Of a stretch of DNA of 64,000 nt, positions 48,111 to 61,040 are shown one piece after another (within the stretch, counting starts at the first letter, position 1; every line of letters begins with the position of its first letter). The position numbers and the translations under genes are program-made. Location of the stretch: positions 157,470-221,469 of the forward strand of contig NW_025932894.1 of the NCBI RefSeq assembly GCF_000764305.2, in the 5' to 3' direction. The stretch is from Hyalella azteca. Lineage: Eukaryota > Arthropoda > Malacostraca > Amphipoda > Hyalellidae. The notes under the pieces are model-generated. The model was not told the DNA's origin and searched no databases. It saw nothing but the letters and a program-made list of their open reading frames with translations.

Positions 48111-49651
48111 GAAGCGGAAGGTCTACAATAATTTAGTTATTTAAAATTTCTCAAATCATTAATCACCCACAATGGACGGGAGGTCTCAAGTGGCGAGCTA
48201 GCGAAGCTGGAAATAAAAAAAGTCGACGTTAACAACTCAAGGAGGCTAATTGATAGGTAATTGTGGGATAGGAGAAATGCTACATAAACGAAGATACTCG
48301 TACAAGAGGTCAGGCACAAGTCAGGTGTTATTTTCTTTCTCCACTAATTCGCTAGAATTAATGCTTCAGACCATAATATGATCTATTTGTGTCTGTTTCA
48401 GTTAGTATTGATACTGACAACTATGAGCGTGACCGTTATGAAATAGTATATTTTAGTTTACCATATGAACGTTTTCTGATACAATGAGCTTCCTCGTTGT
48501 GTTCAGTAGTCTGCGATATATTTCTAATTTCATACTTCTAAATAGTTTCTACGGTAAAAAATTAAAGATATTAATTTTGAGCGCACGACTGTTAAACAGA
48601 CAGTAGGGTTGGAAGGAAGTAGTCATCAGAGCCTGTAGCGTCCTAGTGTGAATACCGACAGATGGAAATAGGTAATTATTAAGAGTGGAGGAAACCTATA
48701 TTAAGTAATAAAAGTACTGATGATAAATACTCTGAATATGTGGCAATGGATGGATGATTCATTCAACGATTGTTGAAGATATCAACAATTGATTTCGAGT
48801 AGTTTTTGCAGAATGGTTCAAAGAGTCAACATACATATTCATATCAATGCTTCTAGGAGCGTGAAATTGAAATCTTCTTCAGGCATATGACATACAGACA
48901 TTTGTTAAAGGATTTACCATGCAATATCATTGTGAGTTAAGTGTTGTTTGAGAATTGTTTGCATTAAATATAAGCTTCTAAAATTGTTAGATCATAACGA
49001 TCCGATTGATCATTATGATTCTCGAGACGTCACGCTAAATAGGCTTTTAATTTATATTTACGTATTAAGCTTTGGAATTTTATCACGAGAGATAGAATTC
49101 ACTCAAAACTGGCACTGCAACTACATTTGAATTTTCAAAGGCTAATTTGTGCGTTCATGTGTCCGGCTATCCGGGTGTTAATCTCACAACATTCAAATTA
49201 TGGACGCTATTTTTGAACTCTGCGTCCTAATTATGTATATGAGCGATTATTGTTTTTAATGCATGTGGATAGTCGGTCAATTTACAAGCAGTTCTGTCGT
49301 CAGAGTAATGATTTATATGGAACGATAGAAGGAAGAAGTATATGATAAAGTTGATGCCGTATATGTATAATACAGATTTGCAAAACCAACCTAACTTTCT
49401 GAGCCCCTAATTCAACAACAGGTGCGAAATTTGTAACCTGCAGGCACTACCAAACTTCCCCTGATGAGCTCACATGCATCATGTCAGCAATTCAGTTTCA
49501 ATGCTACACCGTATTCTTTATCAACAAAATGGCTGGAAAAGTAGGTGCCAATTTCTCGCGAAGTCACTATATTTAATGCCTCAATGTATACAAAGATTTG
49601 CTATGTATCTATTTTATTTAGTTTTGATGCTGAATATAACCGATTAATTTA

Positions 49652-49925
49652 GAGTGGCCCAGTGGTTGGGCAGGGTGGCCAGTGGTTAAAGTTCAGTGTA
49701 CCAAGATTGGGGCAGAGAGATGCGGGTTCGATCCCATGCTCTGTGCGCCAGTTTCTGGTCAGAATCAGCAAGGAGGCCGGGCGGTTAAGCTAAGAAAATT
49801 TGAAGCAGTGAGTTGCGAGTTCAAGCCCGCAACTCGCTGTGGATGCTCTGCAATGTTAAGAATCGGCGACAGGTCTACGGCCTAATAAACGCTGAAACCG
49901 CTATATTATTATTATTATTATTATT
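49652..49925 (+). mobile_element. tRNA-derived SINE, copy 3 (fullest)
   Basis: Order: A box (TGGCCAGTGGTTAAAG), B box (GGGTTCGATCC near 49727), a body with GGAGGCCGGGCGGTTAAGC, a second B-box-like GAGTTCAAGCCC, TAATAAACGCTGAAACC and (ATT)n. The first 16 bases of the head appear duplicated at 49652-49667. This is the best copy for defining the family. Confidence 0.88.
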
Positions 49926-52900
49926 TGACTAAGTAGTTTGAATGCCGTGGAATGAGAATAGTTTAGTTGTGCATGTAATCGTTTTCTGTCACAATGAGTT
50001 ACTTCATCTGTGTTGTTCAGTAGTCTCGGGTCGGCTTCGAATTTCTTATCAATCATCTATTGCATAAGAAAAACTTGTCCTTTTAAAATGTTATAAATAA
50101 AATAAAGATAAGGAGACGGTGGGGCTCGGAAATTTTTTCATCGTGGAGGCGCGTGAAGTAATGTCAAGAGTGACTAAAGATGATGGATGTCAATAAAGAG
50201 AGTGGGAGACAACTTGTCAAATAGAAATGCTGATAACAAACTATATACTTGCCCTGTGTACTTGAACTCACTTGCGACTTCGAATCACATTTGAATAGTT
50301 TAAGGAGAACGGTTCAAAGAGTCCTTTTCTTAGAGACTTAATTTATCTTATAAGCCACAATGCTTTGAATTCAGCTCAAGCAAGACGACTAGGAATTTTT
50401 CTTATGAAAGATTTAGATTTTTTTGAGCAAGTTAAATGAACAAATAGAATACTACCGCTTCAACAATACTCCCACCGAAAGTCATGAATAAACAAAATTA
50501 TTATATTTTGAGTTATATTTTTTGAATTATTGAGCAAACGAAAATGATTTGAATACGCTAGAAAAGGAGCCTACGAAAAGTGTAAATTGAATCAATGAAT
50601 TTTGGATAAAAACGATAAAAAGATGTGCTTTGAGGCAACAATAAAAGAAAACTACATGTATTACCATACGGTCTTGGTAACCTTCACAAGCGGGATCGCG
50701 CCCACGCAACGAAACTTTGTATGTCGCCCACTCTGATTTAAAGAATACTCCCTTACATATTTAACAACATGAAAAACGTATTAAGTGCTAATTTTTCGCT
50801 CGAAATCACTGCAATTTGTGCTTTAATATATAAAACGATTCATTATGCGTCTGATATGCGAAGTCATGTTGAGAGAATCTAGCCGAGTTGCGGAGTTGAT
50901 CGCTCTTCAAGCAAAAATAATTGAGTTTGGGATGCATCCATTTTTCTTGTACATTGATTTTTAATGTAGTGTTCAGTAATATGATATCTATATCCTTTTA
51001 TTGTTTTTAATTGGGTAGTGGTATAAGTTTTAGTAAAATTTATATTAGAGCACAATTTGACGTAAAGATAGCTTGGGTATATGTGTGTGAGGCTGAATAT
51101 AGCGGTTAGAATGGAGGTTCACATTACAGACATCCACACCTTTGGTCATGGGAAAACGCATCCAATCAGAATTAATTTTAATTCTAAATTCTACTAATAA
51201 ATCATTTCCAAATGCTTGTACCTGAGTAAAAGTTCCCATGTACCCAACATTTGAAAATTGGAGCTCACGCCAGAGTTTCGCCAATCACGGCCATGAATTT
51301 ATCGTAGCTGTTATGCATATAATATAAATTTCATTTTGTGAGCAATTAGTATATTTATTAGTGATCAACGCCTGAACGTCGAGGGAAGGTTGGGACAACC
51401 CACGCCAATATCAACAAGTAATGATGGGCTTGTAGTGCCCTACTTCAGAGCGGTTATATGAGGGACTGGACAAATTATCTCCATACCTAAAAAACTTGTT
51501 TATGAACGATAATCTTTTGATGAATGAGAACGTACATTATTCGTTTAAAGCCTCCTTCATGATGACCAGTTTATGGCCGTGCACCAAATTGCTTCACGCG
51601 CGACGATGATTGCCGGCACGGCAGCGGCGCTGACGGGACAATATGTCAACAATATTTCAAGCACCCAAACGTGAATATTAATTCTAACAAGAACAACCAG
51701 AATCACATATATGCACATTGAATATGAAAAAATAATATGAAAAAAATAATAAAAAATTCAACAATTATTCCATTGGTACAACGAACTCCGATATACCGAT
51801 ACGTTCAGAACTGATGAAACTACGAACCAAACTTCTGCTTGGAAAATGCGTTTTAATTGAATAAAAAGCAACGTAAAAATATGTGGAAATTCCTGGACCT
51901 AATCACTGCTATTAATAACTCATGCTTTTTATATCATGCAGACCCTTCAAAATTTATGCCCAGTCATTATTATTTCGCTGGGATAGTTTAGGTTATGTGG
52001 CAATTTTCACCTCAAATCAAAACCTGTAACATCGTCGTTTGAACTCAACATGAACGAAACTCATAGTAGGAAATCATATACGAAAGAATGTTGTAATTTT
52101 GACAACAAACGCCGTTGATCATCAGGGTTCTTAAGATAAAATATTCAAATGGTGTTTTATTCATTTTACACGGTGAGCTGTGAAAAGTTAACGGGAGAGC
52201 TTGTAATAGCTTGTGGCCCGATACCATAACTGCGTGTAAGTTATCAGTGCCCAGTGGCATATTTGAGCAGTTTCAGGTATTTAAGTGGCCAACTGACACC
52301 TTACAATATATTGAAAAGAAGACGAGTTTCTCTTGAAATTTAGCATCCAATATAATGCATTAGCAGCGGATATCGTAGATATGTACGTTAAATTGCGAGG
52401 CAATTCAGAAGCAGTTTTGTTGTCAGAATAATTGTTTACCTTAAGAATCGGAGAGGAAATCAATCCATGGACATTTTGATGAAATGTAAATATATTGACG
52501 ACGCACAAAACCAATATAACTTTCTGAGGCGCATGTTTCAGCGACGGATCAGATATTTGTAAAGTCATTCCTCTTGATAAATGTGGGATTAATGGAATGC
52601 ATTGATAATTAAATGACGTGATCGAGGAATCGATTCCAGAATTATGATTGGGACAGTTGCGCAGGCGAGTTCGGAGAAGTGTCGATCCAGTGAACAGCTC
52701 TGAAGTATAACAGCTCTCAACCTGCTACAGACGTCCAGACTGTTTATTAACGTTTTTGATTATAAAACTATTCCCTACGAGAAATTCGTTTTGTTGATAT
52801 CAGAGCTACGATGAATTATTGGCCGTGATTTGTGATACTTTGGTGCTGGTGCGAGTTCAATTTTCAGAAGCTGGTCACTAAGAAATGTTTACACAAGGAG

Positions 52901-54323
52901 AATCATATTGGAATTCGTTCATTATAAATTCAATATTTAGTCTATTAATCACAGCATATCTTAACATTCTCAGGCACGGCTGCTGAAATAGACACTCAAT
53001 AATGGAACTCACAATTACCAAGTCTGTTGCTCAGCTCTCTAACGCATTTATACCCTTACCTACGTTGCACGCAAACTTCGGTTCAGAAATATATTTACTT
53101 ATGCCTTGCCTATGAGCTCAGCTGGCAATTAAAGTTTGGTCGTATGCGCAGTTTGGTCGAATGTGTAGATTTGAAAAAAATACTTATGGTTTGAGTTTGA
53201 GTTATTTCTAAAAATTTACGTCATTGCATATCCTTCTATAATCGATAATTCAGAAGTGCGCTACCGACATTGATTGACTTGCAATTTCCGAAGGCCTCCT
53301 CTACATAGTATATGGAAATCATATTCGTTAGCGTTTCTCCAACTATCCAATCAAAAATATTCTTTTAGCAATTAAAAATCCATATCTGTTGCAGAAGCTC
53401 AAAATTGTCCACCTTCTACAATAAAATTATCATATTCTTCCTTTCCTAATTTCATGATGCATGAATAGTCAAAAATATTAATACGAATTTTAATGTCAAG
53501 GTCGAAAATTCAATGAAAAAGTTGCACAGAAGCATTGCAAGAATATAAAACAACTGAAGCCTATTTTTACAAATTTACAGATAAATACAATACAGATTTT
53601 GCACATATACATACGTATACAGAAATTAATAACGATGTATCAATGAAAATCAACACGTAGATCATGGCTGACACAACTACATTTAAGCGTTTTTGGCAGT
53701 TTGTGTTTACTTAAGCTATTGGCTAGATCTTTAACTTACAATATACAAAGTATGGACAAAAATTTCAGAAATATGATTTCAAATACAATACCTGAACGAC
53801 GGACGTTTTAAACAATTGATCAAACTTGTTAGGTAATTAATACGCATTTATGTTGTATGTAATTTTCCATATGAGCGGAGATTGACCACTGGGATGCTCG
53901 ATATATAAAATCCTCATATGATCGTTTTAATCCTTTTACGTGGTGAGTTTTGAAATTTTGACACGGATGCTTGGATTAGCTCATGCTTATATGTATGTTC
54001 AACACCACATCTACGTGCAAGTTTCATTTGCAAATTTTCAGTTGCTGCGTATTTATGCTTTCTGCTGAATTTCTACATTATCATATATAAAATCTCATCA
54101 TATAAAATATTCTGAAATGGACTACTTGTATTATATGAGCAGCAAATGTGCATATATGAGCAAACTTCTGAGGCAAGTAGCCTGCAGTTATGCGTGAACA
54201 TCTCAATTCAAGAATAAATTAGTTAGTGTTGCAAAAATTTTTTATCACGAAAGCTTTTTACGTAGTTTTCAGTAGCTATGGGTCTGGTGCGTGTCATTGC
54301 ACTTGATTTCGTGGTGATTAATA

Positions 54324-55505
54324 CAGTGCCGGAAATGGCTATACGACCACCCAGTTTTCTCCAAATATTTTTTCTTGCACAAAAATTATGGGATTCTAAT
54401 TATACGAAGTTGAACTGCGTTTAAAAACGGTTCCAACGACATGCGAAAAAAAAATAATTTTCTCAAAATATATGAGAAGAAATTATGAAAATTAGAAAAA
54501 CCTAGGCGGAAATGGTTATAAGACCAAGATATGTTTTTCCGTTTGTGGATCACATACACTCATTTTAATAGGCAATCTCACCTCTTTTCGCCATAATTAC
54601 CTCAATGCATCTTCTCCCCACGCTATTTACCATATAATCCAGTGTCTTTTGAGAAATTTTAACCCAAGAACGAAGGATAGCCGTGCTCAGGTCACTCACA
54701 GATTGAACTGGCACTCATTTTGGTAAACATCCCTCGCCATGATGCCCCAAAAGTTTTCAATGGGGTTGAGGTCAGGACTAAGCGCCGGCCACGGCAACAG
54801 AGTAATATTCTGCTCTATAGAAACCACACGTTTGCCGATTTTGAGGTGTGAATCGAAGCATTGTCTTGTTGGAAAACATATGTTCCCTCATGTTTCTCAT
54901 CGGCAAAAGGGAGAATTTTGGTAAAACAGCGTGTGCTTGTAAGCCTCGGAATCTTGTCCCCTATGTAAAATAGCTAGAGTTAATTTTCCCTTTCAGCTAA
55001 GCGCCCTAAAAAACCATGACCGAACCACCACAAGATTGCCACTTGAAAAGAAATTCAGGCTCACGGTCCAGTGGTGCCAATAGCATTGCCATCCATCTGG
55101 ATCATAAAGATTGAACTTTTTTCATCACTAAAGGTAATCATGTGCCATCCCTTACCAATAAGCAAATATTTTTCAGCAAATTTTTGTCGGTTGATAATAT
55201 GCTTTTGTTGGAGCACAGGGGCATTTTTCCTCGTCATGTATTTGAATTTCTTCGAGTCATGCAATGTCTAACGGATGCGTCGTGCTGTCACATCAACTCC
55301 AGTGGCCAATTTTATAGATGTAGAGGTAGCGCAAGTTTAAGAAGCCTCAGAAAACAGTCTCCTAAGATCCCTGTTGGTTAATTTTGGTGTTGGTCCAGTA
55401 ATTTCTGCCGCTTGGTGTCTAAGCTTCCTTGCGGAATAGACACCAAGCGGCAGACATTTGGCAATTTTCTGATCTACTAGCCGCAAGTACTATACCCGTG
55501 TACAA
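54324..55505 (-). mobile_element. Degenerate Tc1-like transposon
   Basis: The 3' end starts CAGTGCCGGAAATGGCTATA directly after TA (54322-54323). Minus-strand coding remnants run from an HTH-linker-like patch (ITGPTPKLTNRDLRRLFSEA, about 55395-55330) through WHMITFSDEKS (first catalytic Asp, about 55140), GGSVMVF, and a final ISQKTLDYMVNSVGRR near 54640, with several stops and shifts. The 5' terminus is not recognisable. Comparison with 44340-44452 shows it inserted into one copy of a duplicated segment, with about 110 bases of that segment missing. Confidence 0.8.
55404..55454. repeat. Perfect 18-bp inverted repeat with 15-base loop
   Basis: TCTGCCGCTTGGTGTCTA (55404-55421) and its exact reverse complement (55437-55454). 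It lies at the 5' edge of the Tc1-like coding remnant, where the transposase frame is lost. Confidence 0.9.
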
Positions 55506-58500
55506 GCACCGTTACCGAGTTTTCACTGGCAGACGCACCTCAGTACCTCAAAATACGCCGTTCAAATTGCTGACACTTAAATTCACTCCTTGACTATTTC
55601 AATGGCTCGCAACTTGCGACGTACACGCTTTCTCGCGCCCAAAACTAAAAAATTAGACTCGCATCAATGAATTTCAAGTCACGACCATGAATTCAACGCC
55701 CCTGTTATATCAATAAATGAATTATATAAATTGAATAATTTTATTATGCGCTCTAATATAGAGCGTTTCAACGAGTATAACGGGCTCACCATATAATCTG
55801 TGCATCTAAATAACGTGGTCAAGATTAACAGTTTTTCGTGCTAGTTCATTGTATCATTGTGGTGAAGTACATTGCTGGTTAACTTCAATCACTTCCGGGT
55901 AATCAAAAGTAAAAAAATATGTCACGAGGTAAATTTTGTGATGTAACTCATGTCAAACCTTGTAACATTTTAAACCTATACATCCCGTATCTCGCAGACG
56001 CGACCAAACTGTACCTGTTGAGCTCATTGGCTTCATGTGGGCAATTCTGTTATAATGACAACTCACTTATTAGGCGACTTGGCCTACGTATCAGGTGCCA
56101 ACACATTCGTATTAAAGCTTTAATCCGTAAAATTATTCATTACGTGTCTGTTCTATTCAGTCATGTTACTGAATCCAGCTGCGGGTTATGTAGTGTGAAC
56201 GTCGTAAAGAATACGGCGACAATCAATTTTCGTACAAACATGGGCAAATGTGTGAGGTAATTGATATGTAGTTATGTTTGAAGGTCATTTGGGAAGAATA
56301 GTTTAGTAAGGGATAGAACCATTTTCTAATACGCCGATTTAACACGTAATATTCAGTAGTTATGGGTCGGGGGCGAGTGCATCACGGGTAACTTTTTTAG
56401 ATAAAAGTAATTAAGTTTCAAATCACTGCTTGGTCGCGGTTCCAATACATTGCTCATCGACGTAATATTGACGAATAAACCGGGCCCAACATAACTGTAG
56501 AAGCAAGAAACAACTGATAAATTTTACATTTCTGCATTACAGTAATAGTATTCCAATTTCGCAATAAGATTTAATAATTTCACTCACAGAATCAAAATTC
56601 TACACATCATTAACAAACGGAAGGCTCCTTGAATTGGTAGTTTGGACGCTGAAAGTCCCAAAATATCGAACGGTGTGTCTCACCGGATCCGCAGTTATTC
56701 TATTGAACAGAAAAAGGAAAAAAAACTGTAGAATAAATGGTAATCAAAATTATAGGCTCTACGAACCCAAATGTACGACGCACTATTTAACTATATTAAC
56801 AGCCTCTGACCCACCTTAAAATCTTTAGCCACCAAGCAGTTAAACCGTAATTTTAAGAGACAAGTTAAAAGGTCATGTAAAGGGAAATTATCCAATGTGG
56901 TAGAAAAGGAGGGCAGACTCCAGTTATTAACTAGCAAGTTTAGGTTAGGACCAAGTTCTTGCAATAAGTTAGTAACACATTAATGTTATTCGAGTATAAA
57001 GCCGAAGCTCAAAAGTCAGGGTGGTAGTAACACAAGAAAAGGCTAAGCACAAATTTAACACTGGAGTCAGCCCTTTCCTAATCAAAGAAAGCACGAACAT
57101 GCATTATCAACAAAAATAAATGAAACGAAAAACAAAGAGTGATCACTCAAACTTAAATACAGAAACTAGGAAGGAATGGCCTTATATTATATACTCATAC
57201 GGAGCAAAATTAAACGGATGTTTTCATCAACAAGTCTTTCAGCCAACTTCTACTATTTACAAACCCATACCTAACAATATGTATGGAGAAAAAAAATAGA
57301 ACCTAATGAATGTGGAAATTTCTAACACAAATGGCGGGCTAGCGAAGCTGGCAAGAAAATTGTCAACGTTTTCAACTCAAAGAAACTAAGTTATAATTGG
57401 GGGATAATAGAAATGCTACGTTGAGCAAAGACACTCGTACAAGTGGTCAGGTACAAGTCAGGTGCCAATTTCTCCACTAATTGACTAGAATTGATGGTTC
57501 AGTAAATAAAATGATCTGTTTGTGTCTGTTTCAGTTAGTATTGAAACTGACAACTGTGAAGTTTGAACGCCATGAGGTAGTATAATAGATTAGTTTACCA
57601 TACAATCATTTTCAGATTCAGTAAGTTTCATTGTAGTGTTCAGTAGATTGAGATTTGTGTCAAATTTTTGTTAATAAAATGTAGAAGGAGTGTTGTAAAA
57701 TAGAAAGTATATTTAAGAAGCCTAACGCTGAGAGAAATAAGTCAACGAAGCAAGTGTGAATACTGACAGATGGTAAAGGAAAGAGTGGAGGAAGCTTATA
57801 TTAATTAATACAAGTTCTGATAATAAACTTTTTTTTCAGTGTACCTAAACTCACTCGCGACTCTGAATATGTTGCAATGAATGGAAGATTCGTTCAACGA
57901 TTGTTTAATATATCAACAATAGTTTTCGAGTAGTTTTTGCAGAACGGTTCAGAGACTCAATATTCATATCATATCAATGGCTCTAGGAGCATGAAATAAA
58001 AATCTTCTAACTTATGACATAAAGACATTCGTTATAAGATTTAACAGGGAGTATATCATTGTGAGTTTAGTGTTGTTTGAGAATTGTTTGCATTAAATAT
58101 AAGCTCGATAAATTGTTAGATCCTAACTATCCGATTGATCATTATTATTCTCGAGACATCATGCTAAAATATGCGTTTAATTTATATCTACGTATTAGGA
58201 TTTGATATTTTATCACGAGAGCTATATAGAATTCACTCAAAGCTGGCACGGCAACTACATATGGGTTTTCATTGGTTAACATGTTTGTTCATGCGTCCGG
58301 CCGGATGTTCATGTCACAACACGCAAATTATGCACGCTATTTTTTGTACTCTGAGTCCTAATTAGGTATAAGCGATGATTGTTTTGAATCTATGTGTGGA
58401 CAGTCGGTCGATTTACATGCAGTTCTGTTGTCGGAGTAATGATTTACATGGAACGATATAGAAGGAAGAAATATTTGAAGTTGATCTCGTATAAGTATTA

Positions 58501-59009
58501 TACTGACTTGCAAAAGAAACACAACTTTATGAGCACATGATTCAACAACAGGTTGAAAATTTTGAACGAAATTTGTAACTGCAGGCACTATAACCAAACT
58601 TCACCTGATTAGCTTACATGCATCATGTCGGCAATTCTGTTTAATGCAACACCGCGTTCTTGTTCAATGAAATGGCTGGCAAGTTAGGTGCCAATTTCTC
58701 ACTAAGTCACTATAATTAATGTTTCAATGTATACAAAAATTTATTGTGCCACTATTCTATTTACTTTTGATTCCGAATATAACCGATGACTATGTAGATT
58801 GAATGTCGTGAAATGAGAATAGTTAAGTTTTGCATGTAATCGTTTTCTATAACAATGAGTTACTTGGACCGTGTTGTGCAGGACCGTAGTATCGAGTCGC
58901 CATCAAATTTCTTATGCATGAACTGATTGCATAAAAATTAACTTGTCTAAATAAAAAGTTTTGAAAACTGTTAATTCAAGGAGACTGAAATTTTCTCATC
59001 GTGGTGGCA

Positions 59010-59258
59010 CATGAAGCCTGCTTGACTCAGCGGACTGGCTGGGGCAAGCGTAAAATTCTTATACATAATTAATAGGACTTACAAGTTACACCGGGAAGAC
59101 AATTTATATATTTAGGCCGTATTAACTTTCGCGNCATGAAGCCTGCTTGACTCAGCGGACTGGCTGGGGCAAGCGTAAAATTCTTATACATAATTAATAG
59201 GACTTACAAGTTACACCGGGAAGACAATTTATATATTTAGGCCGTATTAACTTTCGCG
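59010..59258. repeat. Exact 124-bp duplication around a single N (probable artefact)
   Basis: 59010-59133 and 59135-59258 are identical base for base, separated by one N. In AT-rich, freely diverging repeat DNA this looks like two contig ends that overlap but were not merged. The true genome probably has one copy. Confidence 0.85.
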
Positions 59259-60369
59259 CGCACATGTTTACTTAATTTTGTGTATGTAAAAAATTTATAA
59301 AGATTCAAGTACATTAATCCCTCTCCTTGCCGCGCTTCACCTACCGCGGCTTCTCTTCATCGCAGGTTTTCAGGAAATAATAATGAAAAGAATTATTCGC
59401 CGATGTTGTGGTGTGCCTTTCTAGCGAAATTGATCAAAACATTTAAACGCCCTCGGAACTGGATTGGCAGTATGAGTTCAAGAAAGTTTTATCAAAATAT
59501 AAATCATGGAAAAAGTACCAAAGGATCACAAAGTAAATACTTAATTACTTAGGTCGATCAATCCCCCATCGCGCATTCGCCTATCGAAGACTGGAACGAA
59601 ACACACGCGATTTGTGTCGGATTTGGTATTACTGCATCGTCCTTTATACATTATTTTCGGAAGTCTGAAGAATAAAGTTTCAGCCCGCTTACAAGCAATA
59701 TCGCTCATCTAACAAACAGTCTTGATCACATGTTTCACCCGCTCTGAAGTGAGACTGAAGTTCAGTCAGCCGGGCGAAATATCAGTCGCGAAATATCAGT
59801 CAGTTCAGTCGCCGGGCGAAATATTTCATGGGGTAATTTATATACACATGACAACAATTCAATGCAAATTACTTGCCAACCTCCTCCTCATTCAACATAT
59901 CTATCTCCTTTTAATTTACTTGAACATCTGAAATCTTGGAACATTTTGCCATTGAACAACTTGAATCTTCAGTTTTGTTAAAAAAATAATTGCCAACAAT
60001 TCCATGCTTTGATTAAAGACGGAAATAGTTCATGTTGCAAATGCAATCTTTTCAAGGATGGCACGTGAATAAGGTTCTCTGGCACTTGATAATTGGCACG
60101 TGAATAAGGTTCTCTTTTTGGACAGGTTCCGGCAAAATATAGTACAAAGAGAGGGTTGTAATGAAACACTAATACATTTCATATCAAATTGAGAAATTTA
60201 AGTTCACATCCTACGTTAACAAAAAATCTCTAGTACATGAAAAAGGTGAGCTGAACATAATCAAAGTCCGAAATCTAACAGTTAAATCATCATCATGTAA
60301 AATCACCTAATTTTACCGGAAAAAGCGTGTGATCCGTTGCAGTTCCGTTGAGCCGTACGACTGTTGTAA

Positions 60370-60960
60370 ACGACCGTAACTTGCGCACCTATTTACGGCT
60401 GTACGTTCCGCGACCGTACCGCGGCTGTCACCGCGCATGCGGCCGTATTTCAAGTGGCCGTACTGCAGCTGTATCGCGCGTCTCTCTTCACAGTTGCTCT
60501 TTCTTCATAGCTGTCGTATCTCGTTGATATAGATGCCACACGGCCAGTCTGGCCGTAGGTTGTTTTACAACGACCGTACTTCAGAATAGTGGCGTAGTCT
60601 TCATCGTCGATGATGTTACTTCGGCTCAATGCGGTGCTTCGGCGGTTGAAGATGAATACAATCGTACCCCGCTTCTTCTTGATGGAAATCGTGACCGTAT
60701 CGTACTGATGATTCTTGGTGTAGAGCTCGAAACTTGGATCTTCTGATGAAAATAGTGACCGTATAATATGTTGAAGTCGTAGCCGTCCATTGTATATGTT
60801 TGACGCACTCACAGGAATCGTAACTGTCTCGGTGAGTCTAAGTTTCTCGCAAGTCGCGACCGTCAATGTTCGAAAACGGAAACACCGCGGCCTCACGGCC
60901 GCAGCCGTTTGTACGTCCGCTAACTGCAGACCGTACGTGCGTGACGGTCTCCACCGTAGA
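60370..60960. repeat. Cluster of GRCCGTA words
   Basis: About ten GACCGTA or GGCCGTA words appear in 590 bases (near 60373, 60411, 60441, 60456, 60548, 60562, 60693, 60758, 60930, with a GACCGTC near 60858), in unevenly spaced blocks. Local GC is higher than around it. The 172-codon minus-strand frame across it has no recognised domain and low confidence as a gene. Confidence 0.5.
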
Positions 60961-61040
60961 ACCAACAACCCTTGGCGCGAAATCTGAGGTCCTTATATAC
61001 GCTAGAGTCGCGCACACTTAAGCCTAGCCCTCGGGAGACG

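Larger units (their letters stand above)
43200..59750. repeat. Block of diverged repeated segments, about 16 kb
   Basis: Direct-orientation paralogous pairs include 43540-44340 with 53620-54325, 44452-44745 with 55508-55745, 47460-47790 with 59385-59700, 47195-47465 with 51010-51300, and 48150-50100 with 57330-58960. A TAGTGTTCAGTAG.TATGGGTCGG word recurs about nine times (near 43253, 44275, 48495, 50012, 50968, 54262, 56346, 57632, 58870). CCGATTGATCATTATGATTC with TCGAGAC recurs at about 45158, 48993 and 58128, and a weaker form at 52108. No domain-bearing gene was found in any unit. Confidence 0.75.

Noticed and set aside
60450..60968. 172-codon minus-strand frame as a gene
   Set aside because: No recognisable domain, lies over the GRCCGTA motif cluster, and two frames are open in parallel.
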